In this document: positions 20,601 to 32,600 of the stretch, piece after piece
Numbering within the stretch: position 1 is the stretch's first letter
Layout of the letters: each line of letters starts with the position of its first letter
DNA from: Nemopilema nomurai
Taxonomy: Eukaryota; Cnidaria; Scyphozoa; Rhizostomeae; Rhizostomatidae
Reading direction: 5' to 3'
DNA length: 64,000 bases
Assembly: GCA_003864495.1 (NCBI GenBank)
Contig: ML133494.1
Span: 363,587 to 427,586 of the forward strand
Made by a program: the position numbers and the translations under genes
The notes under the pieces: model-generated
Told to the model about the DNA's origin: nothing
Seen by the model: the letters and a program-made list of their open reading frames with translations, nothing else
Databases searched by the model: none

Positions 20601-23600
20601 TGCTAAATGTTTGTTGCATGCACAGAAAAAGTATGATACCCTCTAGCTTTGTCATGTGCCTTTTAAAACCGTCACGCCCTTCTGAATTCAATTCTGCAGA
20701 CTTTATTTTCATTTACTGATATTACTTTATCCCCAACACGAAACTTCACACATATCTGTGTTTCGTTTATCTCTATTTGTAGGACTATAGCTTTGTTTTT
20801 AACTTAAAAAGTAGCATTTTTCGTTTCAGAATCGGAATGATTTCGACCCTGCCTTTTCCTATGAGACTCATTTTGACATTCTTTATATTGTTCTATGAAA
20901 CACCCTAACCACAGGGGAGAACATTCCCAGAGGCGGGTTCTTTGAAGAATGCTTCCACCATTCTTCTCACGTGAAAAGCACCCTACCCTCCATTTTAAAA
21001 ACAAAATTTCCCACGTAGTGATAGACTTTCGGCTTAAAAACAGGCTGTAACTTGTCAAAATTCACTGTTACGTTTCAGTGTTGGGTACGAGGTGAAATGT
21101 TTGCACGCCGTTTTGTCGTGCAGGACACCGCGAGCTCAAGCTGAGCCAACAACTGCCAAAGTTGATAGGTGAAAGGACATAGGTGAGGAGTGCGGTCGAA
21201 AATTGAAAGGTGTCCGATGATGGATGTCGATTTTGTTGAGTGAAGGGGACAGAAAATGCTTCAAGTTTGATAAATTGTTCTGAATGTATTTTTGGAATTT
21301 GATGCCTGAAGGAATGGACAAGGAAGCTTCTAAAGTGACTGATTTCTAGAATGTCAAAACAAAAGTAGTAATGACTAGGTCATTGATGGCAAACTTAATT
21401 TTGCCAAACTTACGCAAGGATGAATAAAAGCAGTATAGGAATAAGAGAGTGTGTAAGAAGGCGTCTTATAAGAAGAAGTAGCTATAAAATTAGGAGAAAG
21501 GATCCTTTACCTCTTAAGTATGGTGAGCAATAGCAACATCCCCAACAAAATAATGGAACTTTTCAGTAATGGAACTTATTATAGAAAGAGACTCAGTTCA
21601 TCTACATAAGGTGAATGCGACTTCATAGGCTGACAACCATACCTGTATCAAGTTCACTAAAAACTACCCCACACTAATCCTGTGGCTACCATTCCCTTTG
21701 TTATTATACCAATAAAACCATGCTAATTTAATTAAATTAACAAAAGTAATAATGCATTAGCTAACTTGGTAAACTTCGTATGAGCTAGGCCCCTTGCCTG
21801 TGGTCACTGCTTACTCTTGGCCTACCTCTCTCAGTCAGCATCGACCGAAAGGGTATCGAACTAGAAACAGTAGTCGGTATCAGAGAAAATGTATCAAAGA
21901 AGAAGTCATTGCAATACCTGGACGCGTGCCTCTGTTAGGTCACAGGCCAATGCCATTTGCTCCCTTGTGTAAACATCAGGGTAGTGCGTCTTTTGAAATA
22001 TCCGCTCCATTTCTTCAAGCTGGAAGGCAGTAAATGTCGTCCTGTTTCGCCGTTTTTTGCGCTTCTCGATCATAATGTCGTCCACGCCAGCAGCTCCAAT
22101 ACTATTCCGCGGCGAAGTGTGTTTACGGCCTAAGGAACAACAAGGGGAGATACGTCAAAGGAATACCGAGCGCGTCATAATCATAATCATAGAATTCCAG
22201 ATTTTCTCAAATGGCCTCGAACAGGCTACGACTCTTTTCTAAAATGATATTTCCAGATCGTTAGATGAGCATTGTAAATAGGCATAAGCTATATTTTTAA
22301 GTATTTTACTGTAAGATTTTACTATTCATTTGACTTTAGGAATAGGACTCTTATGATCAAAGTCATTTTTTCACTAATAGATCATCCTGTACAAATATTC
22401 GATTTATTATTATTATTATTATTGCCGGAGATAGATGGTTTGTTTGTATAACGAAATATTTTTTAGGAATATATTTAACACTCATATCCATTCAAAGAAC
22501 ATATTTCGAGGTTTAGGTAAACTAGAATCCACCATTGCGTTGTATTTTATGGCCAACGTGACTGAAGAAAGAACCCATTTCTATAAAATTATGTTATGAG
22601 CATTCCTATCAAGTGAAAGATATATATCTCTCCAAATCAATCAGGCCTAAATATTTTCCATGTCTGCTATTTGCGTAACATGTGCAATGCCCCTTTTGAG
22701 TTTTCCGACAATATCAGAAACGGAATCAAACGTTATAACTTTGAGAAATACAGCAATATCAAAAACTCAGTTTCTACAATTAAAAAACCCCGTTGCAATC
22801 TTTTATAATCGTGAACTTCTTATCTATTAGTAAGTTTGGCAAAAACAACGCTATATTTCATTTTCAACTTTTTGTTTCAAACTACTTCTATCATAGTTGC
22901 ATACGTAACCTCCCTTTTTGTTTCTTGTTAAAATTGATTAATATTGATAATATTATTGAATTTTTTTGCAGCCATGTCAACTCACCGAACAATCAAGGGT
23001 CACAAAGGTTAAATGATTGTTATATTACGTTGGTACAAAATATAACAAAGTATAATATTGCACATGGACGTGTGCCATTTGGAACACTCATTGATCATTC
23101 TGACCAGTGGTAGAGTGCTTAAAAGCCATCAACGCCCTCGCATTTGCAACTGGATTGATTCTTTTCCGCAGTGATTCATGTTTATGGGAAGAAGGGTCAT
23201 ATGAGACGAAGATATTGTAAACCAACAAGTTAAGCTCCTTTACTGGGGGCAGAGGGGCTGCCCCCTAGTGTAGGCGTCTTTTGAGGTATCCTGATCAAAA
23301 GGGTATCGTAAAAAGTCCCGTTCTTGTCCCTAAAACCGCACCTATAATTTTGCTACGTTCCTATTCTGTAAATCTTGTTATTCTGCGTAAACACTACCTT
23401 TCTAGAATCACCACTCTCTCATTACATTCCACTATTCGCATGGACACCACGAACCAAGTCAAACCACCCAATGATTCGATTTTTTAACTAATAAAAATCA
23501 AGTTCAGTTTTCTTATCACACTTTTTCGTCAAAAAGCAAGGGTGTCTTAAATTAGAACGGTTGGACATTGCTAATGGAAAAATTTAATTACCCTCGATCG

Positions 23601-26490
23601 ATTTAGACTACTGCGTTGTCAGCAACCAACGCATGAAAATCTAACACAATTATCGCTTGCTTCGTTTTTCTGGTATATTTCCTTGGGACTAAATCAGATT
23701 AATTACCTTCAGTCGATCATAATTAGGAGCTGTTATCAAATTTATTCCAACGTATTGTGTCTGTTAGAGTTGCAAGTGGCTAAGTAGTAGCTGGTGGCCC
23801 TCTCGCGAATAAGACCAGTCATTACAAACCCAAGAATTCAGAGACAATCAGATTCGCAAGTAATCCATCCTAAGCGAACAGGATTCTATTTAATCTTGTG
23901 AAAGAATCACAATCGAAGAAGGATTGACGTTGTATTTCATTTCGCAAACTACTACAAGGTATGTAGAATCATCCATTGGTGCTTTTCCAAAGAAACTTCG
24001 ATGTCACTACCTTAGTCTTATTTCCTGTAGCTTTGAGCTACATTTTTAGACCCAGTCGTTTTATATATTTTCTTCAGAGCCCTTCCTAGCCATTAGAGTC
24101 AGACTTTGAATAATTAATCTTTATCGAAATATACGCAAATATTTACTTATCAAATAGAACAGTCATGTGCAATATGTATTGCGTCATTTTGCTCTGTATT
24201 TCTATCCGTTGCGTAGATGGAAATTTGGATCCGTTTGCAAAGCATTGGCTAAGGATGTTGTTCTTGAGTGGCAGAAGTCAAACAGCAAGAAACATCTTCA
24301 GAGTAGCCTTCAATAAAAGGAGACAAATGTACCCAAAGGTCCTTCTCTTGGGTCTGAAATCTGTACTTGTGTTGTTTAGAGGTTTTACTCGATATCCTTA
24401 GCTCTTACATGTTTTGATCGAGGATTCTTCAACATTGACTGATCACCTCGAAAAAAATTTCAGTAAGCCAGAGAATCCTTAGGAAAACATTTCTCAAAAG
24501 ATTATTGGCTTCACAATGGCAAGAGAAAGCGGAACTAGCTTTTGCATACTTAAAGATCGAATCTGCAACTGGCTATTTATTCTGTCAGCTTTTGGTTATT
24601 TTCCGGCGTTTGCATACTCTGAGGAGTGTCGGACGAAAAAGTACTTAAAGTATGCAAAAACTAGCTCTGCTTTTTCTTGCCATTGTGAAGTTTTGTACTG
24701 CAAAGCACTTGTTCGGATTATTGGCTCAAGATTAGCATGACTAATGCGCCCTTGAGTATGAAAAACCAAAAGAGATTATCCATTGTAGGTGTTTATATAA
24801 AAACCCTTCTGGCTATTGGCAATTTACTCATAGTTTATTCTGGTGGTGGATAAAAATACCGAAGGCAGCCACTATCCATATGCGGGCGTTCTAGTTCTCG
24901 TTTAGCTATAATTTGATCGGTGGATTATTAAAGGCAAATCTTTCTTGGTTCAGACAAGCCTAGAAAAATCCTGAAAAAACAGTTTGCATTTCAGAGGTAA
25001 TATAAACCTGCAATTACCAATGAAACATGGGATTATGCCAGTACCAGCACAGTCAGGAGGGGGTGGGGTACTCTTTTGTACTCTGGCACCGTACCACCAA
25101 ATTCAAACATCAACTTGTTTTTGTAGAATCCCGATTCTTAAGTTTCGCTTCTTTCTTGGTACTCATAAGACTAGAGGGAACATCAGCTTCGTTTTTTCGT
25201 TTGTAGTTTGACAAATCTTATTGTAAAGCTCTTGTCAAATCATGGGTTACTACCTGGCCCTTTTGATAAATATGGTTTGGTACAATCCTTGGATTACCAA
25301 AGGGCTTGCTAGACAAATGTTTATCTACAAACAATGAACCAATGATTAAATAAAAACTTCGGTGCTGCGATGACTTTTTTGATCACAAGGTTTGATACCA
25401 AGCTAGAAGCGGTCATCTCGCACCACTTTGAAGAAAGGACACTGACGGCATAAAACACCTTGACACCGTCGCGTTGTTCCTAGACGAAGAATGCTGGATT
25501 CTTTGCGCCAAGTCAATGAACCAGAAGACTTGATCAACTCGTTCCCTGTATGGTTGCCCAATTCATAAAAATGAAAACGAACTTTTGAGACTTTCGTTGC
25601 CAAATATGTCGACATTTATTTCATTTGTAACTGCAAGTATCTAGCTTAGTATCTTCCTTTATCTGGGGTGTAATTGATCCATTGTAAATTATTCGCACTC
25701 GCCATTGCGCAAGTTGATAAACAAGTAATCAAATTGTTAAATACTAGTGACTTCAGTTTACCTTATGCCCCTTTCAAATTATTCTTACGCTACGGAACAT
25801 GATAATAAATAACTTAAGTCTACTCTGCAACGCAAGTACTTTCGACTAATCAGAACAAATTCTAATGTACTTGCGAAAAAATCGATTAATGCGTTAGAGA
25901 ATATTAAGCCCTACACCTATATGTGATGGATTCCAGCTATTTATACTTTGCAGGTTAGAGAGGAATCACGCCCTTTTCAAAAGCGATGAACTGGCACAAA
26001 CTACTGGCACAAACTACTGGCATAATCTACTGGTGCAATCTACTGGTGCAGTCTACTGGTGCAAGTGTGATGCCCTCTCTCCATGGCAGGACGTAAGCAA
26101 GTAAGCTAATTATCATTAATTATTCTCTTAACGCGATTTTATCAGATTGTTGATATTTCCGCATATCGGTCTTTTGCTGTCAGGTCTAGCATTTCAGTGC
26201 ACTGTACTCTTCTTAACGCTGTCTGACTTATATCTCTTAACGTCTGAAATGATCAATCAAAAACCCCTCTGAGTACGAAAGATGTACATATCTTTATTCT
26301 TACAAAAAATTTCCATACCTATAGCCTCAAGGTCCAATCCCTGGTTTTCCATGTTCTCACCCGCCTCGTTTTGTCTCTTCGCAGTGATTTGTGCCAACAA
26401 GCAATTCCCAGCGACAACAGTGCCCAATTCTGCACCGACCCGTATGTCCGATTGACCAATCGACGCGACGAACTCTGCGAACTTCTCCAT
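17624..26490 (-). CDS. alx: Paired-class homeobox transcription factor, ALX-like
   Basis: Nuclear DNA-binding developmental regulator. Three minus-strand exons join in phase: 26490-26319 (57 codons plus 1 base), 22129-21918 and 18121-17624 (TGA), giving about 293 residues. The homeodomain lies near residues 79-138. It opens [19 protein letters not shown], continues [16 protein letters not shown] and CDLTEARVQ, and helix 3 is [16 protein letters not shown]. The QKTHYPDVY and KRERF segments match ALX better than ARX, PRRX or RAX. The intron between Q46 and V47 of the homeodomain is the position typical of paired-class genes. The start has GCCATGG context and an in-frame TGA four codons upstream. 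The C-terminus is Ser/Pro/Tyr-rich without a visible OAR motif, and there is no paired domain. The first exon is joined to the others on phase and splice signals only, so it is less sure. Confidence 0.82.
18122..21917 (-). other. Intron 2 of the ALX-like gene
   Basis: 3.8 kb, AT-rich. The donor GTATTG and acceptor CTCTTGCAG read on the minus strand. A near-palindrome, CGACCCACC...GGTGGTCG, lies near 19040-19059. Small open frames show no known domain. Nothing else could be supported. Confidence 0.6.
24509..24690. repeat. Imperfect inverted repeat (hairpin or MITE-like)
   Basis: Arms of 43 bases at 24509-24551 (starts CTTCACAATGGCAAG) and 24648-24690 (ends CTTGCCATTGTGAAG) are reverse complements with about 4 mismatches, around a loop of about 96 bases. 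The 10-mer ATTATTGGCT occurs at 24501-24510 and again at 24717-24726, like a possible target-site duplication, but the right copy is 26 bases beyond the arm. Confidence 0.75.
25990..26068. repeat. 13-bp minisatellite, about 6 copies
   Basis: Tandem CTGGYRCAAWCTA units drift from CTGGCACAAACTA on the left to CTGGTGCAATCTA on the right. Confidence 0.85.
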
Positions 26491-29400
26491 GGCCTCTTTT
26501 CAATTCTGCAATTTGTCTTGTAAGCTGTTGAGCGCAGGATCTCTTTGACATCATCCACTGACGCTAGTCAAGCTGTGACGAACAGCTCTGCTTTTTGTGG
26601 GGAACACTCGCTTTGCTGCTATGTACGACAGAAATGACACTGGCGCAGTGTGGTCACTGATCGACAAGGAAATTGAAACTACGGGCATAGTTCAGCACCT
26701 GTAAAGTCGCCCCTTGCCAGGTCACAGGGGAAGGGCCAAGCAGGGGCAAGGATTTCACGACAGCTCGTCAAAACAATAGGGTGCACGCTAGGATGGTGGC
26801 AAAGTCTAGAAAATATTATAACCTTCATCTGGCTGCAATTCTTAAATCAAACCTTTTTCATTACCAACACAAAAGATATTGTTTATAATCACTCCCCTTG
26901 CCAGGTCACAGGGGAAGGGCCAAGCAGGGGCAAGCCTTCATTTGGCTGCAATTCTTAAATTCAAACCTTTTTCATTACCAACACACAAAAATATTGTTTA
27001 TAATCACTCTCATTGTTTACGATACAAATCGAGAAGCATTTCACTCTTGCAAATTAATTTCCAGGGATTTTTCGACAAAACAATAGGATTTTTACAAAAG
27101 GTGTACGAGATTTTTTGGAGTGATTTGCCCATCGATAAGAATTACTAATGAACTTTCCTCATACATGACATTAACCTTCCTTCGGCTCCCAGCTGTGGGG
27201 CCGTTTAGTTTTTCAAGACCCTGGGTGGTGGCTTTGCCAGTCAATCTCATTAATGCTTCTCATTTCCTTGGTTACGGACCATGGGGTGACTCGCTACTCC
27301 CGATTGGGGGCAAGTTCTGGTGTTTTGACCAAGATGTGACTGGTTCAGATGCCTGGCCTCATTAATATGCAGAACTGGCGAAACCTAAAATACTTTTTTG
27401 CCTATAGCAAAATATTTTTAAGGCCTTTGCAAGTAGAAAGAGAGGAGGTCAACTATTCCGTAATCAATTTCGCTAATTAGGGCCCTAGCTATGATATTAT
27501 TACCAAAGTATAAAGGGGTGGCTACCTTTATTAAACCCTTGGATGTGTAGGCTGGCGTACTTCAACAGTCTGGAGAGGATAATCCGATTAACCTCGTGTC
27601 ATACACGTCGAGGATTTTTTTTGACTGCACCAACGAATCACATGTCACTTAGGGTCAGAAAACGCTCTGCTGAATATATGACATCTAGCAAAACATGGTA
27701 CCTCTCCGAATTGCTGAAGTTCGCCGTGTAAGCTTCCGTGAAGTATATTTATTGTAAAACCAATGGAAGATTTCGCAGGAGTCTGCAATGAAAAGTTTGA
27801 TCTGTTCTCTCTTTTTTTCGCTCCCGTCTGCATCGTTCCTTCATGCCTTTTTGTCACCATAATTATTTATCAACAATAATTTTCAGCATAATTTTCTTAA
27901 GCTGTCTGTTGGACGGAGCTGGAAACAGTCAACAATGTAACAACCAATTTTTCTGCGTTCTCCATTAGAACCATGGTGATTTCAACAGGACCAAATTAAT
28001 TTTACGACACTGAGCGTCAACTTATTTTTATTCTAAGAATAGAGACAATGAGCCAGTTGGCTGACAACTTCTTCTCGGGGTCAAGATGTCCATCCATTCA
28101 AGATGATGTCATGGCTTTCTTGTTCACAAAAATGCCTTTATGAACACGTCCAATGCATTCTTTGTTGATAGGTTGAGAGTGCCTTCTTTGCTAAAATTTG
28201 TCAAAGTTTTTCATTCTGTTTCTTATGAAGATTTTGATATCTCCAGTTCATTTCAATATCAGTTTTAATAATATTTTGCAGGGCTGGCACAAGGGGCTGC
28301 AAGAGAAGAAGACCCAGGGAGGCAAGCCCCTTTAGGGTTCGATGCGACGCTTAGCATTTTTTAGTAAACCAAAAATGCCAAAAAGTACCAAAAATGGTAC
28401 AATTCATGACAAAACTTTCTCGGCACCATCAACACAGCCTCTCGATGCAATTTGCGCCAATTTTTCTATTTGCTTGCCTCCCCACATGGCTGTCTGTCTG
28501 TATGCTTGTCTGCATATTTGTCTGTCTGTCTCTCTATTTGTCTTTATGAAAGTAAACAACAGGGGAAGGCGACAGGTCCATAGTCGCACCCCAGAATAAT
28601 GTAAAGGAATTCATGATTAGTTAGAAAGGAGATCAAATATTGTTTTAATTACACGAGCGGCTTCTAAAAGAACCCCTAGACAGGTGCTTCGACTTACCAT
28701 AAAAATGATGGTTGCCTTTACTAAACCCATTCATTCTCACATTGTGACCCCGACACATTCAAGTACAAAACGCCACCCCTGTTATTCATACGAACCGGAA
28801 TTTTGTTCTAAAATTCAAGTATTTTTGCCTCCACCTCTAGACTACCCTTTCGACCAAAAAGCAACAGTTGTCTAAGTCTTGAAGACATCTTGTTGTGCTT
28901 TTGAAAAAAATGATTATTGCGAGTTTCGTGTTTCTGATAATTATAGCAAGAGAAAAGCGACAATTCAATGTCACTTTAATGTCAAATTTCAAATTGCAAG
29001 AACGTTAAGCGTGTAAAAAATCATCATGTGTCCGAAATAAAGAGACCTAGTGGTTAGGGGCACATGTTCAAGTAGTCAAAATTAGTTTATAGCTAAAAAT
29101 GAGATGTACCCTAAAGTTTAGAAATGCACATGCGCCACTCTCAAGTTTCTAAGTCTAAGGGGGATAATCTCAATTTTTCAGAAATTTTACATACAAATTT
29201 CTATTTATTAACACTCCTATAATTAAGTATTTCATGCAAAAAGTCATTCACGCCCATTTTTTAGGTAACAAATTTCGGCAAATTTAAGCATATAAATCTA
29301 TTATGGCCCCGCCCATTTGAAAGGTTTTTTAAAAAATGCCAACCCCCCTCCTTATTAGACCCTCCTACAATTAGGAACTTGAGAGTAAAGAAGTTTATGA

Positions 29401-29699
29401 GAGTAGCAGGGGGTTAGCTTAGTTTTAGTGCCATCGATGTAACATAAAGCATTTCAAATATTAAAGTATATCGAAAAAAAACAATTATTGTAGCCATAAT
29501 ATATAATAAAGCACAACTCATCAAGATTACACCTGTTTATTTCGGAAGTCAAAGCAACCTTCCCCAGACCGGAACACTTTGTACCCATGTGATCTATGAC
29601 GTAAATAAAGCCACGTCTGGTGAATGCATTTCTATTGTAACCAAAAGAGGTTTAGGCCATTCTGCGAAAAGGAGATTGCTGGTTTCAGTCGGCAGAGAA
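26491..29699. other. Divergent intergenic region between ALX-like gene and nucleobindin
   Basis: 3.2 kb separating the minus-strand homeobox gene from plus-strand nucleobindin; it should hold both promoters. It contains the duplicated block at 26712-27010, similarity to the eif4g2 intron repeat near 27170-27230, and a TGTC-rich stretch near 28486-28545. Upstream of nucleobindin, TGACGTAA (29597-29604) and CCACGT (29611-29616) resemble CREB/ATF and ER-stress elements; no function is shown. No coding exon could be supported. Confidence 0.5.
26712..27010. repeat. Duplicated two-part block
   Basis: A block of about 40 bases (starts CCCTTGCCAGGTCACAGGGG) occurs at 26712-26751 and 26894-26934. A second block of about 72 bases (contains GGCTGCAATTCTTAAAT and TTTTTCATTACCAACACA) occurs at 26822-26893 and 26935-27010. 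The order is A, spacer, C, A', C', which fits a tandem A-C duplication with extra DNA in the first copy. Confidence 0.8.
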
Positions 29700-32600
29700 A
29701 TGGCCACTAAAACCATCTTACTGCTCCTTTTGAGCGTGTTACTTATTATTCAAGTATATGGAAAGCCAATTAGGAAAGAAAAACCTGAGAAAGAAGAACC
29801 AAAGAGGGAAGAAGATTCAGAATACTTGAGATATTTAGGCCAGGTACGGTGGTGTTTCCAGATTTTTTTGTTGTTTAAATACTTTTCGTTTTTTTTTCAG
29901 ATTTACGTCAAGTAAGGGCTGTCAAAAGCCCCAAAACTGTTAAAGATAAATGATTTAAAGTCACAAAGTTTGAGTTAAATGTTGGCTTTTAAAGTTCTTG
30001 TCTTAGCAATTGCATTTCACTTTCGTACTTGAGCACAAAAGACAAATTTGTGCCATTCAAAGGTCATGAAACGAATAAAAACTGCCCTTGGAAGGTAAAA
30101 TGGGTTTTACTTTTCATTGTTGTGATTTCTGTTTGTGACAATTATGCCCGTGGTTTAGGTTGCTTGTTTAACAAAACGAAGTATCAGAAGTTTAGTTCAG
30201 CAGAAGAACTTCTGTTTAAATGTGTTTTTTTGAATGGCGCTTCCATTATAACCTAATCGACTAATGATTAGATTTGGGATCATGGTCAGCACTAATTAGC
30301 AATTTGTTGATTTTAAACCCTGTGATGCTCACTAATAAACATTTATTAAGATTTCATGAAGAAAATTTTTTTTAAGCTTGATATAATTTTGACAACTTTG
30401 TATCCCATTCAGGTTGTTGAAATCTTAGAGGAAGATGATGAGTTCAAAAAGAAACTGCACAATGCCACAGAAGATGAAATTAAAACTGGATCAATAGCTG
30501 ATCACATGGACTTGATAGGGCATAAAGTTAGATCAAAGCTTGATGAGCTAAAAAGAATGGAAATTGAATCACAAAAGAGACTAAGGAAACAGGAAAGGGA
30601 TCATCTTAATGGAATAAATGAGAGAAACTTTTGGAGCCCTGTGTTTGATGAGAATAGTGACACTTTTGAGGAAGAAGATTTAAGGAAACTGTTGCATAAG
30701 GTTAGTATTATGCTTCATATAATTGCAGTTAACTGGTTAAAGGTATCAGCAGCAGGTTCTTGGATATTCTTAGTTAGTTTTGGAGCTGCAAAGGAGAAAG
30801 TCAAACTTGGTTTCTTTGTTCTTTTGTCTTGAAGTTCTAGGCAATGCAGTATGTGCTATAGAAGCCAAAAGTTTCAAAGTATCTTTGCAGCTCCAAGGCT
30901 TTTGTGCTGTGTTTGACTTTTGGAACAGAAAATATTTTATAGACAAGGCTTCAACCATGGTTTGCCTGTAGCAGAAATATAAAACATGATATTGAACTGG
31001 GTAATTAGGCAAATGGAAAGGAAATGTTTCTTTACTCTAAAATCCCCCTTTTTGTTTCTAAGGTTATGTTAGAAAGGGGCTTTAAAGTTTGAGCTGAACT
31101 GATACGATCTAGGCGTTGATTTTTTCCCAATCTAGTTGCATTCAGGCTGATGCAATGTTTTCTTTTAAAGCAGGAGACATGCTATTTGCACATTGCTCCT
31201 TGAATGAAATATTAATATTTAATCAGGTTCTCATTTTGTATAGGCAAATGAGCAGCTGTTTCATCAACACCTTCAAAGATAATATGCTCTTCAGCCTTTG
31301 TTAGTCCAGGCTTTCTTTGGCAAATTTTCAGTCCCATCCATTTTCAGTTTTCTTTTCATTAATGGGAGATTGAATTCAACGGATGTCAGTTTGTTTTTTC
31401 TGTTTATTGTTTATATGAATTAGAAATCAAAAGTAATAACATTTACCTTTACCTGGGCTTAATAGATGGATCACCATTCTCTACCTAAAGAGAAACTAAA
31501 AAAAATATGAAGTGCTTTGGACATAAAAGTCACAATGATTATTATATCTGTTCAAATGTTTTTAAAGAGAACCAAAATTATTTAGCATTCTAAGTTTAAG
31601 TAATTAAAGTTTGAAACCAGTAACTAAGGTTTTTATTTGAAACCAATTTTTATGTAACCCAAAGCATTAAATGGGGGCTCAGGCCAGAGCTGCAAAAAAT
31701 ATTTTCCTTTCTGGGAACCTGGAAAACAGGACAAAACTTTTCTAGAAAGTAAAGGAACTGTGGCCTGGTGAAAAATTCCCAATGAAACATCATAATTTGG
31801 CTGTTGTTGTATCTTTTTAATTTTTGGCAAAGACAGACTTTGCAAAAACAATGAACAAGAACAGAGGACTTGGTTTATTAGGTTTTGCTGAGAATTTTCT
31901 GCCAAATCAAAAAGCTTCTGGGAATCTAGTTCCCAGGCTCTGATACCTTTTGCAGCCCTTGCGCATATTTGTCTATCTTGTGAATCAATTTCTGAATCTC
32001 AAAACCCTGCATAACATGTCTCCATCATGTTGGTAAGACTTATAATCCCTGCTTTTAGTGCATTTTTTACATTTGTCATTTTAGCACAATTTGGTTATGG
32101 AGGAGCAAGACAAAAAAAGGCGAGAAGATTTCCACAAATATGAATTGGAAAAAGAGCACAAAAGGAGAGAAGAGCTAAGTCATCTGAGTGAAGAAGATAG
32201 AAAGAAGAAGGAAGAAGAACATTTAGAGGAATTGAAGCAGATGAGGAAACATGATAAAATGCACAAACCTGTATGTAATCAAATCAGTTTACATTTTAAA
32301 GATTTATCCCAACACTTTTTTGAAAGACATATTGCAAAAGTTGATTCAAAATAGCTTAATATAGTCCCTGAGTATCACATCATCAAGAATATATCGTTAG
32401 AAGGTCCCAATTTCAACTATATGGCCAAACAATCCAAATAAAAAGTATAAATTGCCTTGCAATAAACAATTCAAGTAGATATGTCTAGAATTTTGTGAGA
32501 TTTTGCAGATGTTTTTATCCCCTTTTTAATCTTTTATATATCTTCTTAAATAACAAAAATGGTCAATTTCAGGGATCAAAGGCAGAGCTTGAGGAAGTAT

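Larger units (their letters stand above)
22130..26318 (-). other. Intron 1 of the ALX-like gene
   Basis: 4.2 kb between the proposed first coding exon and the exon carrying most of the homeodomain. It holds an imperfect inverted repeat (24509-24690) and a 13-bp minisatellite (25990-26068). Open frames inside it show no recognisable domain. Confidence 0.5.

Noticed and set aside
29589..29699. Upstream in-frame ATG for nucleobindin
   Set aside because: Starting there would put 37 residues before the hydrophobic signal peptide; the ATG at 29700 gives a normal secretory leader.
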